Below, in pieces: positions 18,099 through 27,000 of a DNA stretch of 64,000 nt. A program made the position numbers and the translations under genes. The notes under the pieces are model-generated. The model was not told where the DNA came from. It worked only from the letters and a program-made list of their open reading frames with translations, and did not search any database. How positions within the stretch are numbered: position 1 is the first letter of the stretch; every line of letters starts with the position of its first letter. The stretch comes from Saccharibacillus brassicae (GTDB taxonomy: Bacteria > Bacillota > Bacilli > Paenibacillales > Paenibacillaceae). Location of the stretch: assembly GCF_006542275.1 (NCBI RefSeq), contig NZ_CP041217.1, positions 1,907,501 through 1,971,500 of the forward strand. Reading direction: 5' to 3'.

Positions 18099-18854
18099 CT
18101 AACCGATCAGCGAGAAATATCCGCCGATAATCTGCGTTCCGTAGAGATAAGCGATCAGCGTGCCCAGCGCAAGCCACGGTCCGAACGGAACGGGCTGACG
18201 GCGCTGCACGATTTTAAAAGAAATCAGAAGTACGCCCACGATCGTGCCCAGCGCGCAGGCCAGCATGAACGCGAGCACGGCCGGCCCGATCCCGAGCACG
18301 AATCCGCACAGCGCGAACAGCTTGACGTCCCCCATGCCCATGCCGCCTTGGGTCAGCAGCACGATCAACAGGATCAGCCCGCCGCCGAACAGGCCGCCCA
18401 ATCCGTAATGCCACCACGGCGCGTCCATGAACGCCAGGCGCAGCACGATCAGGATCGGCGCGAAAAAGAGCAGCACTTTGTTCGGAATGAGCATGTATTT
18501 CAAATCCGCCACCGTGACGATCACGCACAGGCTGACCAGCACGAGACCGAGCCCGGCTGCCCCCGTCAGGCCGAAGCGCAGAAACATCCAGAGGAAAAGG
18601 ATTCCGGTCGCCGCTTCGAACAGCGGGTAGATCGGCGAGAATTTGATCCCGCAGTGCCTGCATTTACCTTTTGAAAACATATAGCTGAATACCGGAACCA
18701 TGTCTTTGGCGCCCAGACGCGTACCGCAGTTCCCGCAGCGCGACGGCGGATGCACGACGGACTCCCCTACAGGAACCCGAAGGCCGACGACATTGAAAAA
18801 AGAGCCGAATAACAGGCCCACGACGGTGACGTAGATGGCGATAAAAATAGTCAT
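18099..18854 (-). CDS. pilD: Prepilin peptidase / N-methyltransferase PilD (A24 family)
   Basis: A 251-residue polytopic enzyme. After an N-terminal helix it has the zinc-binding double CxxC loop (CGNCGTRLG ... GKCRHCGIKF, about 40-70) found in bifunctional leader peptidases. The two catalytic aspartates are in VADLKYMLIPN and GMGDVKLFALCG. It should cleave the leaders of PilA and of the minor pilins at 29299-32307 and methylate the new N-terminus. It is encoded directly downstream of pilA, across a hairpin. Confidence 0.95.
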   Translation of the reverse strand: MTIFIAIYVTVVGLLFGSFFNVVGLRVPVGESVVHPPSRCGNCGTRLGAKDMVPVFSYMFSKGKCRHCGIKFSPIYPLFEAATGILFLWMFLRFGLTGAAGLGLVLVSLCVIVTVADLKYMLIPNKVLLFFAPILIVLRLAFMDAPWWHYGLGGLFGGGLILLIVLLTQGGMGMGDVKLFALCGFVLGIGPAVLAFMLACALGTIVGVLLISFKIVQRRQPVPFGPWLALGTLIAYLYGTQIIGGYFSLIG

Positions 18855-18956
18855 CAGGTAAGGTACGTTGGAGTAAGGCGCTCCAGTCCAAAAGGTTGTT
18901 CCAATCGCTGTTGCCCTCCAATTTTCGGATAAGATAAAAGTTCAAGAGATAAAGAG

Positions 18957-18990
18957 AAACCGGAAAAACGGGTGGGTTTTTCCGGTTTGT
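18957..18990 (-). terminator. Hairpin between pilA and pilD, probable partial terminator
   Basis: AAACCGGAAAAA and TTTTTCCGGTTT form a 12-bp stem just after the pilA stop. A position like this lets the major pilin mRNA accumulate above that of downstream assembly genes. T-rich sequence after the stem is weak, so termination may be incomplete. Confidence 0.6.
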
Positions 18991-19025
18991 TCTATGCTCT
19001 AAACTTAGATAATAATCATTATTTA

Positions 19026-19529
19026 TTAAGGAGTTTTAGCCGGTGTTTTGGTAGCACTCAATACTTCTTTAGCAGTAAATGTATATTTTTCACCATCATT
19101 CAAAATAACTTCTGTCAAGGCTCCAGTTTTATCAAAAGTAACTTGAGTTCCTTCAACCAGCGCTGCTTTGGAACTTGGCAGTACAATGTCTTTTTCAATG
19201 TACTTTCCATCAACCATTTCTTTCAGAGTTACTGTAGCAGCCTTTTGGAAATCTCCGTTTTTCGTATCGATAACGTACATTCTAGCAGCGTTGTAAACTT
19301 GGCTCGCCGTGCTCAAGTCGCCGTTGTCTCTCGACTTGTTGATGATGTTACCGATCAGAGGAATCGCGATAACCGCGATGATCGCGATGATAACCAGTAC
19401 GGCCAAGAGCTCGATCAGGGTGAAGCCTTTTTCTTCTTTGCCCATTTTTCTCAGTACGCTTTGCATGAACTTCGATTTGCCGGCTTTCTTGACTTCTACT
19501 TCATTGACCATTCCTGCTGCTTCGTTCAT
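19026..19529 (-). CDS. pilA: Major type IV prepilin PilA, with long leader
   Basis: A 167-residue prepilin. The cleavage motif EEKG|FTLIELLAVL is conserved, with Glu at position 5 of the mature protein and a hydrophobic helix up to about residue 60. A pilin globular domain of about 110 residues follows, with no Cys pair. The leader is unusually long: 35 residues, with charged MNEAAGMVNEVEVKKAG preceding the basic part. The start at 19529 has GGGAG 9 bases upstream. Internal ATGs would give shorter leaders but have poor ribosome binding sites. It ends AKTPAKTP-like, possibly flexible. Its position between pilC and pilD in the operon supports the major pilin role. Confidence 0.92.
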   Translation of the reverse strand: MNEAAGMVNEVEVKKAGKSKFMQSVLRKMGKEEKGFTLIELLAVLVIIAIIAVIAIPLIGNIINKSRDNGDLSTASQVYNAARMYVIDTKNGDFQKAATVTLKEMVDGKYIEKDIVLPSSKAALVEGTQVTFDKTGALTEVILNDGEKYTFTAKEVLSATKTPAKTP

Positions 19530-19675
19530 CTTGTGTCACTCCCGTGGTTTTATTTTCCGGATTTTACCGGGTCTTGCCTTTCGACTTCCGCGTCTGCGAA
19601 AGCCGATTTCGCGGCGCTCCACATATCTATACCGAACTCTGGGCATAGCGCTTCATGAAGAGCCGCGTGCTTTTT

Positions 19676-20881
19676 TTAAAAACTGCTGTATAACGTAAAC
19701 ATCGGCAGCATGATCGCGGCCATGATCGTTCCGACTACCGCCGCCAGAAACACGATCAGCAGCGGTTCCAGCAGCGATTTCAACCGATCGACCGTGTTGT
19801 CCACGTCCATCTCGTAGAAATCGGCGACTTTGGCGAGCATGTCCCCCAATGCTCCGGTCTCTTCGCCGATCGCGATCATCTGCGTGACGAGCGGCGGGAA
19901 GACCCACGATTTTTCCAACGGCCCCGAGAGCGAACGTCCCTGACGGAGCGAATCGCCGGCGCTGCGGATAACCTGGCCGATGACCCGGTTGCCGGCGACG
20001 TCTTCGACGATCGTCAGCGACTGCAGGACGGGCACGGCGCTTGCATATAATGAAGAGAACGTACGGGTGAACTGCGCGATCGAGCTTTTCTGATTCAGCT
20101 TGCCGAACACCGGAACTTTGAGCTTCATGTAATCGATCCAGTACGCGCCCTGTTCGGTACGCTTGGCCACGAAGAAAGCGGCGATAAGAATCAGGATCGC
20201 GAGCCCCCATAAGTACCAGTAATGCTGGATGCTGTTGCTGAGCGCCAGAACCGCAATCGTGATCGCCGGCAGTTCCGCGTCGAACGAATCGAACATCGTG
20301 ATGAACTGCGGCACGATCGCCCACAGCAGATACACCGTGGATACGATCGCCAAGACGGCGACCGTCGCCGGGTAAGTCAGCGCCGACTTCACTTTTTCCC
20401 GGGTCGAGTGCTGCTTCTCGAAGAACATCGCCAGGCGATCCAGCGTGCCTTCGAGGTCCCCCGTCTCTTCCCCCGCCCGCACCATGCTCACGAACAGAGA
20501 CGGAAAGATTTTGCGGTGTTCCTGCACGGCCTGCGAGAACGGAATGCCTTTGAGCAGGCTCGACGAGACCTGGATCAAGGCGCTTTTGAGCGCTTTGCTC
20601 TCGGTCTGTCCGGCCAGGATCGTCGTCGCGTCCACGATGGTGATGCCGGCGCGCATCAGCGTGGCGAACTGGCGGCAGTAGATGATGAAATGGATCGACT
20701 TGACCGGATTGCCGATATAGATTTCTTTGGACAAGACCGTATTGTTCTTCTCGACGAGCGAGAAGACTTTCAATCCGCGTTTGCGGAGTTCTTCCATGGC
20801 GGCGGCTTTGTCGCTCGCGTTCATCTTGCCTTTGAGCCGCTTGCCGCTGCCGGTTCGCACCTGATATTCGAACTGCGCCAT
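19676..20881 (-). CDS. pilC: Type IV pilus inner-membrane platform protein PilC (GspF family)
   Basis: A 401-residue polytopic protein with two T2SSF domains. The first has VSMVRAGEETGDLEGTLDRL and the second TQMIAIGEETGALGDML, the duplicated G-E-x-T-G motifs of this family. Three transmembrane helices lie around 170-190, 215-240 and 370-395. It is the membrane platform that PilB and PilT act on for extension and retraction. Its ATG shares one base with the pilT stop (position 20881). Confidence 0.95.
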   Translation of the reverse strand: MAQFEYQVRTGSGKRLKGKMNASDKAAAMEELRKRGLKVFSLVEKNNTVLSKEIYIGNPVKSIHFIIYCRQFATLMRAGITIVDATTILAGQTESKALKSALIQVSSSLLKGIPFSQAVQEHRKIFPSLFVSMVRAGEETGDLEGTLDRLAMFFEKQHSTREKVKSALTYPATVAVLAIVSTVYLLWAIVPQFITMFDSFDAELPAITIAVLALSNSIQHYWYLWGLAILILIAAFFVAKRTEQGAYWIDYMKLKVPVFGKLNQKSSIAQFTRTFSSLYASAVPVLQSLTIVEDVAGNRVIGQVIRSAGDSLRQGRSLSGPLEKSWVFPPLVTQMIAIGEETGALGDMLAKVADFYEMDVDNTVDRLKSLLEPLLIVFLAAVVGTIMAAIMLPMFTLYSSF

Positions 20882-21930
20882 CAGGCGGTCACCTCCGTCA
20901 TGTACTCTTTGGCGGCCGCCGGATCAACCTGTCCGCGCTGCAAATGCTCGCGGATATTCATCTCCAGCGTGTGCATGCCGTGCGCTTTGCCGGTCTGCAT
21001 GACGCTGCGGATCTGGTGGATCTTCTCCGAGCGGATCAGGTTGGCGACGGCCGGCGTATTGATCAGCACTTCCGTCGCGCAGGTCCGCCCCTGCCCGCCG
21101 CGGTTCGGCAGCAGGCGCTGCGAGATGACGGCGGTCAGGACCGAAGCGAGCTGGGTGCGCACCTGCGGCTGCTGGTGGCCCGGGAAAGCGTCGATGATCC
21201 GGTCGATCGTCTTCGGCGCGTCCGTCGTATGCAGCGTCGCCAGCACCAGATGGCCCGTCTCCGCGGCCGTAATCGCCGCCGAGATCGTCTCCAGATCCCG
21301 CATTTCGCCGACCAGGATTACGTCCGGGTCCTGCCGGAGCGCGGCCCGCAGGCCGTCCGCGAAGCTTGCCGTATCCAGTCCGACTTCGCGCTGATGGACG
21401 AGCGATTTGCGATGGTCGTGCATGAATTCGATCGGATCTTCCAGCGTAACGATATGCTTGCTGGTCTTCGTATTGATGTCGTGAATCATGGCTGCGAGCG
21501 TCGAAGACTTGCCGCTGCCGGTCGGGCCGGTGACGAGAATCAGTCCCTGCGGCCGGTGCGCCAGCAAAGCCAGCGCCCCGGGAAGGCCGAGCTGCTCCAT
21601 CGTCGGAATGCGTTCCGGAATGGAACGGGCCGAGATCGCCGCATGGCCTTTTTGCCGGTAGACGTTGATCCGGAACCGGTCCGCGCCCGGCAGGGCATAG
21701 GCGAAGTCGAGTTCGCCTTCGGTCCGGAAGCGAAGGGCGCGTTCTTCGCCGAGCAGGTCGGCCGCCATTCGTTCCGCTTCCGCCGGACTGACCGGTTCGC
21801 CGGCCAGCGGCATCAGCGAACCGTGGATGCGTACGCTCGGTGGCGCGCCGACCGCGATATGCAGGTCCGACGATCCTCTGGCGTGCATCTCGCGCAGCAG
21901 CTCTTCGATTGTCCGGTTGTGTTCGTTCAT
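20881..21930 (-). CDS. pilT: Type IV pilus retraction ATPase PilT
   Basis: A 349-residue secretion ATPase. The Walker A motif GPTGSGKSST is near 135-144, the Asp box IVTLEDPIEF, Walker B DPDVILVGEMRD and the His box LATLHTTDAPKTIDRI are all present. Near the C-terminus is NLIRSEKIHQ, corresponding to the AIRNLIRE retraction motif of PilT. PilT powers pilus retraction, so these pili should support twitching or DNA uptake as well as attachment. It lies 40 bases downstream of pilB. Confidence 0.95.
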   Translation of the reverse strand: MNEHNRTIEELLREMHARGSSDLHIAVGAPPSVRIHGSLMPLAGEPVSPAEAERMAADLLGEERALRFRTEGELDFAYALPGADRFRINVYRQKGHAAISARSIPERIPTMEQLGLPGALALLAHRPQGLILVTGPTGSGKSSTLAAMIHDINTKTSKHIVTLEDPIEFMHDHRKSLVHQREVGLDTASFADGLRAALRQDPDVILVGEMRDLETISAAITAAETGHLVLATLHTTDAPKTIDRIIDAFPGHQQPQVRTQLASVLTAVISQRLLPNRGGQGRTCATEVLINTPAVANLIRSEKIHQIRSVMQTGKAHGMHTLEMNIREHLQRGQVDPAAAKEYMTEVTA

Positions 21931-21970
21931 CTTCTGCAGCTCCTCCGCCGTTCGTCGGAAGCCCTTGCGT

Positions 21971-23635
21971 TTAGTGGGCTACCGTTTCTTTCATGACTTC
22001 CTGAAGCGTCGTGATGCCCATGCCGACTTTGCGGAAGCCGTCTTCGAGCAGCGACTTCATGCCTTCGCGCTTGGCCACGTTGCGCATGTCTTCGATGGTA
22101 CCCGATTCGTTGACGAGGCGGCGCAGCGCGTCGCTCATCGGCAGCACTTCGTGGATCGCGACCCGGCCTCGGTAGCCGGTCGTGCTGCAGTTGCCGCATC
22201 CTCTTCCTTTATATAGCTTATCGGCGAAAATCCCGTGACTGTGCATGAGAATTTTCTCCTGTTCCGAAGGCGTGTACTCCGCTTTGCATTCCGGGCATAT
22301 TTTCCTGACCAGCCGCTGGGCGACGACGCCGATCAGCGACGAAGCGATCAGGTACGGCTCGATGCCCATGTCGCGCAGACGCGTTACGCTGCTGACCGCG
22401 TCGTTCGTATGCAGCGTCGACAGCACCAGGTGGCCTGTCAGCGAAGCGCGAACCGCGATCTCGGCCGTCTCCGTATCCCGGATCTCCCCGACCATGACGA
22501 TATTCGGATCCTGACGGAGAATGGAGCGCAGGCCAGCCGCGAACGTCAGGCCGATGGCCGGGTTCACGTGAACCTGATTGATGCCTTCGATCTGGTACTC
22601 GACCGGGTCTTCGACGGTAATGATGTTCGCTTCTTCGGTATTGAGATGGTTCAGCGCGGAATAGAGCGTCGTCGTCTTGCCGCTGCCGGTCGGACCGGTA
22701 AGCAGCATGATGCCGTACGGGCGTTCGATCATTTCCTTGAACACGGTAGAGTTGCGGTCGTCGAAGCCGAGCTTGTCCATCGACTGCACGCCGGTCGTCA
22801 GGTCGAGCAGACGAAGTACGATCTTCTCGCCGTGCACCGTCGGGAGCGACGATACCCGGATATCGATCATGCGGTAATCGACCTGCATCTTGATCCTTCC
22901 GTCCTGCGGCAGGCGCCGCTCGGCGATGTTCAGCTTGGCCATGATCTTCAGGCGCGCCGTGATAAAGCCCTGCATCTGCTTCGGAATCATCCGTTCGGTC
23001 CGCAGCGAGCCGTCGATCCGGTAGCGGATCGCCAGATTGTTCTCGCCCGGATCGACGTGAATGTCGGAAGCGCGCAGTTGGGCGGCCTGCTGGATCATCT
23101 GGTTGACCAGCTTGACGATCGGCGAATCCTCGTCGGTAATCTCGGTCTCTTCGATCTCTTCCGCGCTCGGCAGTTCGCCCATCATCTGGTTCATCGAATC
23201 GCGCAGGCCGTAATGCCGGGCGATCGCCCGCTGCAGCTCGTCCCGCGTACAGATGGCCGGCTCGATCCGGAAGCCCGTGCTCATGCGCAGGTCTTCGATC
23301 GCGAAGTAATCGAGCGGATCGGCCATGGCGACCATCAGCTTGCCGCCTTCTTTCATAAATGGCAGTACCTGATAGCGCTTGGCCATGCTCTCCGGAATGA
23401 TCTGCGTGATGGCCGGGTCGATCTGGTATTTGAACAGGCTGACATGGGGAATCCCGAGCTGGAACTCCAGCACTTCGATCAGCTGCTGCTCCGTGATCGT
23501 GCCCTGCGCGATCAGATGGTCGCCGAGCTTGCGCTTGGTCTCCCGCTGCTCGACGAGTGCCTGCTGCAGCTGCTCTTCGGAAATAATGCCGTTCTCGACG
23601 AGCAAATCGCCGAGCCTTTTCTTAATGATTGCCAT
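21971..23635 (-). CDS. pilB: Type IV pilus extension ATPase PilB (GspE family)
   Basis: A 554-residue ATPase. The N-terminal MshEN/GspE_N region (about 1-150) begins KKRLGDLLVENGIISEEQL. The motor domain has Walker A GPTGSGKTTT (near 313-322), the Asp box ITVEDPVEYQIEG, Walker B DPNIVMVGEIRDTETAE and a His box. A CPEC ... CGNC pair near 448-480 is the zinc-binding subdomain specific to PilB/GspE. It is the first gene of the pilus operon. MshEN-type N-domains bind c-di-GMP in some relatives; the sequence starts with such a repeat, but ligand residues were not verified. Confidence 0.95.
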   Translation of the reverse strand: MAIIKKRLGDLLVENGIISEEQLQQALVEQRETKRKLGDHLIAQGTITEQQLIEVLEFQLGIPHVSLFKYQIDPAITQIIPESMAKRYQVLPFMKEGGKLMVAMADPLDYFAIEDLRMSTGFRIEPAICTRDELQRAIARHYGLRDSMNQMMGELPSAEEIEETEITDEDSPIVKLVNQMIQQAAQLRASDIHVDPGENNLAIRYRIDGSLRTERMIPKQMQGFITARLKIMAKLNIAERRLPQDGRIKMQVDYRMIDIRVSSLPTVHGEKIVLRLLDLTTGVQSMDKLGFDDRNSTVFKEMIERPYGIMLLTGPTGSGKTTTLYSALNHLNTEEANIITVEDPVEYQIEGINQVHVNPAIGLTFAAGLRSILRQDPNIVMVGEIRDTETAEIAVRASLTGHLVLSTLHTNDAVSSVTRLRDMGIEPYLIASSLIGVVAQRLVRKICPECKAEYTPSEQEKILMHSHGIFADKLYKGRGCGNCSTTGYRGRVAIHEVLPMSDALRRLVNESGTIEDMRNVAKREGMKSLLEDGFRKVGMGITTLQEVMKETVAH

Positions 23636-24060
23636 TCCCGCTTCATCTCCGCATATTTATTGAAATTTGAGATTCAAACTTTGCCGTTTCCAACCGAAAA
23701 AAGAATAGGGATCTACAAGCGCATAAGCCATACGGTTTATAAAAACAGGGACCATCGACCGAAGCGTCTTTCTTTATATCGTAGAATCGGGAGGGCTTTT
23801 TTAGAGGATTTCAGAAAAAAATCGAAAATATTCGAAAAAATATAATTTCACGCGATTTATACAGGCGGAGTGTGTAAATAGTGTTGTGAACCTAAGTCTT
23901 ATGACCTAAAATGATTATATACCACAGCGTTTCGATTTTGACAATTTACTTAGACAAACACTCCCTGTTCCAGGTTTTCATAGGTACACGGAACGATAAG
24001 CAAGCGAAGTGCATGATCACCCGATTTTATTACGAACCGGCGATCCGAGGAGGAATTTTA
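23636..24060. other. 425-base divergent gap between pilB and the giant surface protein
   Basis: AT-rich region that must hold promoters for the pilus operon (minus) and the giant gene (plus). It contains TATAAT near 23838 and a TTATAT near 23914, but neither has a -35 at proper spacing. A near-palindrome TCGAAAATATTCGA lies around 23823. I looked for c-di-GMP riboswitch signatures on both strands and found none. The plus-strand frame extends into this gap, but the first good ribosome binding site is at 24048. Confidence 0.4.
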
Positions 24061-27000
24061 GTGAAGAAAAAGTACGTGGGTATTTTGGCTCTCGTGTTGG
24101 CGATCGTCGCGGTAAGCGTGCCTTTCGGCATGTGGAAAGCGTTGGCCGATACGGAGCCGCCTTACCAGATCAAGATTCTTGAGATCGTCGACAACGGAAC
24201 TTACGCGCTGAATGACGCTTTGGCCGGAACGGCCAACGTTACGGTCGACACGATGCGCATGAAGACGTTCGTCGCGATGCGCACCGAATTGGAAGGCAAG
24301 TACGACGCCATCTACTTCGGCAAAGGCTCGTACAGCACGACGCAGGCACAGACTTTCACCACCGGCCCTTCCAACGAGCAGCGGGCCGCCCACAACACCA
24401 CCGCGATCATGAACGACATCACCAAGCTCAAAGCGGGCGAAATCGAGGCCGAGTACATCCTCAAAGGCCTGCCGGTTATTTTCCACACCTCGATCGCCGG
24501 TCAGAGTCCGCGCGGCAACCTGTACGCTCTCTACAATAAGTATGCCAGCGCCGCGAGCCGTGCGAGCAATACGCTGTTCGTGTCGGATTCGAACCTGGTC
24601 AGCACCGTTGCGGCGAATATCAAAAGCGGCAGCGCGCTGTACAAGCAGCGGCCCCACGTCGAAATCGTCTCCAAGCCGGCCGACTTCCTTGCCGGTTCGA
24701 CGACGGTCTATACGACCGGCAACACGCTGAGCTTTACGTTCAATGCCAACAATGTCCGGGATTTCAACACGCCCGTGAATGCCAAGCTGTATGCCAGCGT
24801 CGACAAGGTGCTTCCGCTGTCGGAAGAAAACGTCGTCGCCAGCTCCACGCTCTCTTCCCGCAGCGGCACGCTGACGTACAAACTGCCGCAGACTTATTCG
24901 GGTCCGATCTATTGGAAACTGGAACTGACGGCGAACGGCCTGAGCGATTACGCGGAAGGAGCTTTCCGGGTACGCGACAAGCAGACCGTTATCCGCGTGC
25001 TGCAGGTTATGCCGAACAACGATAACAGCAGCATGCTGAGAACCAACAACATGAATCCGTCGTATCTGCGGACAAACGATTACGATATCCAGATCACGCC
25101 GGTTCTGTTCAACGAATTCAACATGGCGAGCAATGCGAACTCCTACGCCAACCTGAACGGCAAGTACGACATGGTCATGTTCGGGTTCGTCGACAACTAC
25201 AACACGCAGACGTCCGGCTCCCTGACCGACGCGGCCGCGGCGGGCGTCAATGCTTTTATCAATACCGGCCAGGCCGTCATGTTCACGCACGATACGATGA
25301 TCGGCAGCGCCTCCAATCCCTGGATCAAAAATTTCCAGAAAACGACCGGCCAGACCGGCGCGTACACGAATATGGGTCTGGGAGCGCCCAACCCGTCCAC
25401 CCGTACCAAAATCGTCAACAGCGGCTTGCTGACCCAATTCCCGTTCGACCTTTCGCTCAAGCCGGGCAATACGAACGGTTACGTCGGACAAATCGCGCGC
25501 ACGCACGACCAATACTACATGCTGGATCTCGAAGACCCGAACATCGTTCCGTGGTACAACATCGTGAGCGAAGACGCGGACGCCGCCAACTACAAGCGCG
25601 ACAGCGACGACAGCTACGACCACTACTACACGTATTCCAAAGGCAACGTCACGTACTCCGGCACGGGCCATACGAATACGAACTTCCCGGAATGGGAGCA
25701 AAAATTGTTCGTTAACACGATGTTCCGCGCCTTTATCGGTTCGAACCACGCGCCGAGCGTCACCGTCATTTCGCCGACGGCGGCGGAAACGACCAAACCT
25801 TCTTATTTGAAAGATTTGGTATTCAGCTACCAGGTGGACGACCTTGACCTGCAGGACCCTACCGTCTACTCTTCCGTTCGCTTCAAAGTCAACGGACAGT
25901 ACGTGGACAGCATGAATATCGCGGAGAAAAACGTGCCGAAAGGTTCGGTCATCATCGAGAAGTTCAAAAATCCGCTGCTGCTGCAGCAGGGAACGGTTCA
26001 GATCGAAATCAAGGCCCGCGACAAGCAGGGTGCGACCGCCGTCAAAACGATCGACCTGACTTTGCAAAAAGTATCGGCGAATCTGCTGACGGAACGCACG
26101 CTGGACACGATCCCGGCCAACTACGAATTCCTGACGGGCAGCACGGTCGGCATGACGTACAAAGTGACGCCGCAGTCGATACCGGCCGCGGATATCCGCA
26201 CCGGCGAGAACGGCCTGCAAACGCTGGAGATTTCGAACGTCGCGTATACGGAGAAACTTCCGGCCGGCCTTGAGATCTCGGGCGCCCTGCCGCCGGGCAT
26301 GACCAAGACCGGCACGCTCGCCGCCGGCTATACGCTGAGCAAGACGTTCGACAAAATCACGTATACGCTGAACGGCAGCTCGTACGTGCCGAACGCCGGC
26401 AGCCTATTCTCGTTCCATCTGAATACGATTCCGACGGCAAAAGCGACCTATAACCTGAACCAGGCCCGTTTGTCTTACGAGGACGTGCACGCGGCCGACA
26501 ATGCCGCAGCGGGGGCCGGCACGATTTCCCTGATGAACGGCTACAGTCTCATCACGCTCGGTCCGGACACGACCACGATTACCGGAGGCTCGATGCAAGG
26601 ACGCGCCTTGTTCAGCGGCCCCGCGGCGTTGAGCAATTTCAGCATCGGCGAAGGACTGCCGGGTTATGACGCGGCGTTCCCTACCGTAGCGACCAAGGGC
26701 GACCTGACGATCAACGGCGGATCGATCAGCAAAGGACCGATTTTGTCCGGAGGAGCTTTCACTTCGACCGGCTTCGGGATCAGCAACACGACGATCCTCG
26801 CCGGCGGCAATGTGAACCTGAACGGCAACAACGGTTTGAGCAATTCTTCCGTATGGGCCGGCGGCAACCTGACCCTGAACAATTATTACGTGGATAACGG
26901 CCTGAACTTCCGCACGGCAGGCAACTTCGCGTTGACCGGCGGCGGAATGAATGGAGGCAGCGTCGTCTACGGAGGCACGTCGAATTTCACGAGCCCTTAC

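Noticed and set aside
23636-24060. c-di-GMP riboswitch before the pilus genes
   Set aside because: Riboswitch-controlled pili are known in clostridia, but I found no GEMM core motifs on either strand.
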